Positions 61,184 to 64,000 of a stretch of DNA of 64,000 nucleotides are shown here, one piece after another. Under the pieces are notes generated by a model. It did no database searches. It had not been told where the DNA came from and was given only the letters and a program-made list of their open reading frames with translations. A program made the position numbers and the translations under genes. How positions within the stretch are numbered: position 1 is the stretch's first letter; each line of letters starts with the position of its first letter. The stretch comes from AC-32 sp963736055 (GTDB lineage Bacteria; Actinomycetota; Thermoleophilia; Gaiellales; Gaiellaceae): assembly GCA_963736055.1 (NCBI GenBank), contig CAVTNM010000008.1, forward strand, positions 496,001 through 560,000, in the 5' to 3' direction.

Positions 61184-63318
61184 GGCTCGAAGGCGAAGGA
61201 AACCTGGGCGCCAAGCTGGCGGGTGTCGGCGAGGCCGAACTGCGCAGGCGAGAACGTCGGCTGCACACGGACCACGACCCGCAACGGAGGCCGGCGCGCG
61301 GCGAATGTGAACGTCCGCTGCTCGAGCCTGTGCAGGACCCAGACGCGCGCGCCGTAGACCTCCGCGAGGCCGGTCCCAGACGCCGCGGGACGGCCGAGCG
61401 TGATCAGCACCCGGCCCGGCACGTCGGTTCCGCCCCAGCCCTTGCGGCCCAAGGTCACCACCATCTGCCCGGCGCGCTGCCCCGGCGAGGCGAAGACCGT
61501 GTACTGCGCCTCCGATCCCATCCACCCGTCGCCGTAGACGCCGGCCGTCGTCGTGCCGACGCGGAGCGAGTCGCCGATGCGGTAGAGGACGAGACGGTCG
61601 CTCTGGCCCCCGACCGCCACTCGCTTCCCGGCAAACGGCACGCTCCGGTCGACGAGCGCATAGCGCACCCCACCCGGGACCGGCGGCGCGATCCGCCCGG
61701 AAGCGGTGTCGAGCGTTGTCGCCGTCTCCGGAAGCGGGCAGATCTCGCCCGCTCCGACGCTGTAGACGTGAGCGACGTTCGGGTTCCAGAACTCGGTCTG
61801 GAGCAGGAGCACCGAGGCGTCCGGGCCCAGCTCCGGCGTGTTCACGTAGACCACCGGCTTGTCGCGGCCCACGGCGTGCTCGACCCAGCTCGGATCGCTG
61901 CCGGCCACCGCACGTCCCTCGTGATTGCGAGTGTGGTCGATGATCGACGTGCTGGCGACGCCGAGGTACGCCACCAAGAGGAGCGGCAACGCGATCCTGG
62001 CGATCGGCCGCGCGCAGATCGCGAACAGGAAGGCCGCCAGCACCGCCGCCGCCGCCAGCGCGGCCTTCAGCTCGTGGATCCTGCCCGGGAGGTAGAGCAT
62101 GAAGCGGTAGAGAGCGCTCAGCGTGATGCCGTTGACGGAGTCGGGCGTGACCACCTGGGCGAGGCTGAGACTCAGCAGAAGAAGAGCAGGCACGGCAAGG
62201 GCAATCGCCGTCCCCACCCGGGGGCGAGGCAGATCGCGCGCCAGCCAGAGCACAAAGGCCAGCAGAAGCAAGGGCTCGAGGTAGAAGGTGTAGCGCTCGA
62301 ACAGCGCGGCCGTGGTCGTGGCCGCGAACGCACCGGTCTCGACCAGCACCCAGAGCATCGCCGCCGGGACGACGGCGAGGAACGCCCGCTCGGCAGCGGT
62401 CGTAGGGACACGCCGAACCGCCAGCCAGAGCAGCACGATCAGCGCACTCACGGGGACGAGCCCGATCACCAGCCCGAGCTCCGCGAGGTGCTTCACCGTC
62501 CAGCGCGCGGTCGTGACGACCGGGTAATGGGCCTCGGCGAGCGACTGGTACGGACCGAGCCCGCTCGAGAGCGGCGCTCCGCTGACCACGAGCTTGTAGA
62601 AGACGTACAGGAGCGCGCCGCCCACGAGCAGCGCTCCGGCCGGCCAGAGCCGCCGGAGCCACGAGGCCAGCTCGTCCCGCGGCACCCCCGCCCGGGAGTC
62701 GAAGCCGAGCTTCAGCAGCACGGCCGTCGGGACGACCAGTAGCAGCACGATCCCCTGCACGCGGATACTCACCGCCAGACCGATCGCCGCGAAGGCCAGG
62801 AGCTGGGCGAGAAGAGTCGGGCGCTCGAGCATGTACGCGATCGCGAAGACCGCCAGCACGAAAACCGGCAGGAACACGGCCTCCGTCATCAACAGCTCGG
62901 AGTAGAAGAAGCCCGGCAGTAGGAGCGTGAGAGCGGCTGCCAGCAGCGCGCCGGCAGGCGGCACGATCCGCCGGCCCCAGAGGTAGACCGGCACCGCGGT
63001 CAGGGCCATCGCCGACGCCGTGATCCCTTTTGCCAAGGCGTAGGTCGTCCCCATCGAGTCCGCGAACCAGGCCGGTGCGATCAACAGCGGGTAGAGGAGG
63101 CTCTGGTGCAGCGTGACATCGCGAAAGAGGTACTGGCCGTGGTCGGCAAGGTTCTTGGCGAGGTTCGCGTAGATGAACTCGTCGCAGAGGACGACCGGAG
63201 CCACCAGCCCGCGCGTCTGCACGATGCGGATGACGGCCGCGGCGACCACGAGCCCGATCAGGGCCAGCCCCGCCCAGCGTTGCCGCGCCCAGGCCTGGGC
63301 GCGTGCAGCCGACGTCAC
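61180..63318 (-). CDS. Polytopic GT39/ArnT-like glycosyltransferase, copy 1
   Basis: A GTG start (VTSAARAQAWARQRW) overlaps the upstream stop; 712 residues. The first span is followed by the periplasmic loop with VVLCDEFIYANLAKNLADHG (catalytic Asp/Glu of the GT-C class), then about eleven to twelve spans (AGALLAAALTLLLPGFFYSE, LAAAAVLAAFLFAICARPIA). A C-terminal globular domain of about 200 residues includes GVYGDGWMGSEAQYTVFASP and DVPGRVLITL. It would transfer a sugar from a lipid carrier outside the membrane. The next upstream gene is a paralog sharing the C-terminal domain. Confidence 0.85.
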   Translation of the reverse strand: MTSAARAQAWARQRWAGLALIGLVVAAAVIRIVQTRGLVAPVVLCDEFIYANLAKNLADHGQYLFRDVTLHQSLLYPLLIAPAWFADSMGTTYALAKGITASAMALTAVPVYLWGRRIVPPAGALLAAALTLLLPGFFYSELLMTEAVFLPVFVLAVFAIAYMLERPTLLAQLLAFAAIGLAVSIRVQGIVLLLVVPTAVLLKLGFDSRAGVPRDELASWLRRLWPAGALLVGGALLYVFYKLVVSGAPLSSGLGPYQSLAEAHYPVVTTARWTVKHLAELGLVIGLVPVSALIVLLWLAVRRVPTTAAERAFLAVVPAAMLWVLVETGAFAATTTAALFERYTFYLEPLLLLAFVLWLARDLPRPRVGTAIALAVPALLLLSLSLAQVVTPDSVNGITLSALYRFMLYLPGRIHELKAALAAAAVLAAFLFAICARPIARIALPLLLVAYLGVASTSIIDHTRNHEGRAVAGSDPSWVEHAVGRDKPVVYVNTPELGPDASVLLLQTEFWNPNVAHVYSVGAGEICPLPETATTLDTASGRIAPPVPGGVRYALVDRSVPFAGKRVAVGGQSDRLVLYRIGDSLRVGTTTAGVYGDGWMGSEAQYTVFASPGQRAGQMVVTLGRKGWGGTDVPGRVLITLGRPAASGTGLAEVYGARVWVLHRLEQRTFTFAARRPPLRVVVRVQPTFSPAQFGLADTRQLGAQVSFAFEP

Positions 63319-64000
63319 GCGCCGGCGGGTCGGTAGTGGAACGTGACCTGCGCGCCCAGCTGCCGGGTGTCGGGCTGCCCGTAGGTCGACGGCGAGAACG
63401 TCGGTGAGATGGTGACCGTGATCGCGAAGGGCCCGTGCGCGACCGGCACCTCGAAGGTCCGCGTCGCGCCGCTGTGAATCGTCCAGCGGCCGACGACCTG
63501 ACGGCCGCCGTTCGCGATCCGCTCGATCCGGACGTGCCCCGGCACGTCGGGCCCGGTCCAGTTCGCCCGCGACAGCGAGATCGAGACCGTGCCGCGCGGG
63601 CTGCGCGGGCTGTAGTGGCTGTACGACGCTGCCGAGCCCATCCACCCGTCGCCGTAGACCCCGCTTGTGGCGGCCGACAAACGCAGCGGCCCGCGCGTGC
63701 GATACAAGCCGAGCGGAGGATGCGCGGCGATCAGGCGTCCGTCGAGCGGGAACGAGAGATCCGCGACCACGTAGGGAATGCGAAGCCTCGCACCCGCCGG
63801 GTCGACCAGGAGACCGCTCCCCGGCGAGGTCACCATCGTCTCGGTGAAATGGCTCAACCCTGAGTTGTTCAGGTCCAGGACCGGTCCCACGCTCCGGTTC
63901 CAGAACTCGTTCTGCCAGAGCACCTGGCTCTCGATCGACGGTTCGAGCGACGTCCCGATCAGGTAGGCGGCGTCACCTCCGGAGCCGATGCGCTTGTCGA
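63315..64000 (-). CDS. Polytopic GT39-like glycosyltransferase, copy 2 (N-terminus outside window)
   Basis: Only the last roughly 228 residues are in the window; the frame is open to the right edge. They match the C-terminal domain of the downstream gene: LWQNEFWNRSVGPVLDLNN, TSGVYGDGWMGSAASYSHYS, WTGPDVPGHVRIERI and QPDTRQLGAQVTFHYRP. The membrane part must lie beyond 64000. The two genes are coupled by a four-base overlap and are tandem duplicates that have diverged. Confidence 0.8.
   Translation of the reverse strand, partial: DKRIGSGGDAAYLIGTSLEPSIESQVLWQNEFWNRSVGPVLDLNNSGLSHFTETMVTSPGSGLLVDPAGARLRIPYVVADLSFPLDGRLIAAHPPLGLYRTRGPLRLSAATSGVYGDGWMGSAASYSHYSPRSPRGTVSISLSRANWTGPDVPGHVRIERIANGGRQVVGRWTIHSGATRTFEVPVAHGPFAITVTISPTFSPSTYGQPDTRQLGAQVTFHYRPAGA

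Noticed and set aside
1..64000. tRNA, rRNA, integrase or transposase genes marking a mobile island
   Set aside because: None was found by reading. The accessory look of some regions rests on decayed genes and repeats only.

Overview
The window is GC-rich actinobacterial chromosomal DNA. F420 biosynthesis genes, a BTAD-type regulator, very short gene spacing with ATGA/GTGA overlaps, and several families common in Thermoleophilia (Gaiellales/Solirubrobacterales) suggest that class. This placement is inferred from gene content only. I saw no rRNA, tRNA, transposase, integrase or cas gene.

Layout. 1-8.0 kb: end of a GH3 beta-glucosidase, NlpC/P60 hydrolase, S9 peptidase, LuxR regulator beside a vanadium-type haloperoxidase, then a decaying stretch with an LLM-oxidoreductase remnant and a damaged SDR gene. 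8.0-18 kb: PRC-barrel, YdcF and GT2 genes, an ArsR/MFS efflux pair, an unusual 1.1 kb-residue regulator that joins a SARP-like DNA-binding half to a beta-propeller and a solute-binding domain, then a hydrolase and a ZIP transporter. 18-30 kb: flavin monooxygenase, LuxR and VOC genes, intradiol dioxygenase, and a cyclase/AAA/TPR regulator. 30-40 kb: ABC exporter with a secreted protein, divergent from a two-component system; GFA and class III alcohol dehydrogenase (formaldehyde removal); fasciclin and DUF378 genes; a CarH-type B12 photoreceptor. 40-45 kb: an amino-acid decarboxylase and an MFS transporter, each ending in a cyclic-nucleotide-binding domain, followed by an agmatinase-family enzyme. 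45-48.3 kb: a translationally coupled F420 operon (cofC-cofD-npdG-cofE-DUF6328). 48.3-64 kb: a PolX/PHP protein, an ABC polysaccharide exporter whose operon contains hemE and hemH, a methyltransferase, five glycosyltransferase genes and two membrane GT39-like proteins. The last part looks like a surface-polysaccharide locus.

Two things stand out. First, a dispersed perfect palindrome, AAGTAACAGWCTGTTACTT, occurs six times: two copies ahead of the class III alcohol dehydrogenase, one inside cofD coding sequence, and three in tandem between glycosyltransferase genes, where the first copy supplies a stop codon. Second, about eighteen otherwise intact genes carry one or more single-base frame changes. 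This is more than natural decay normally produces and points to uncorrected indels in the assembly. Two very long reading frames (40618-45090 and 31655-33301) are artefacts of such changes and are split here into their component genes.
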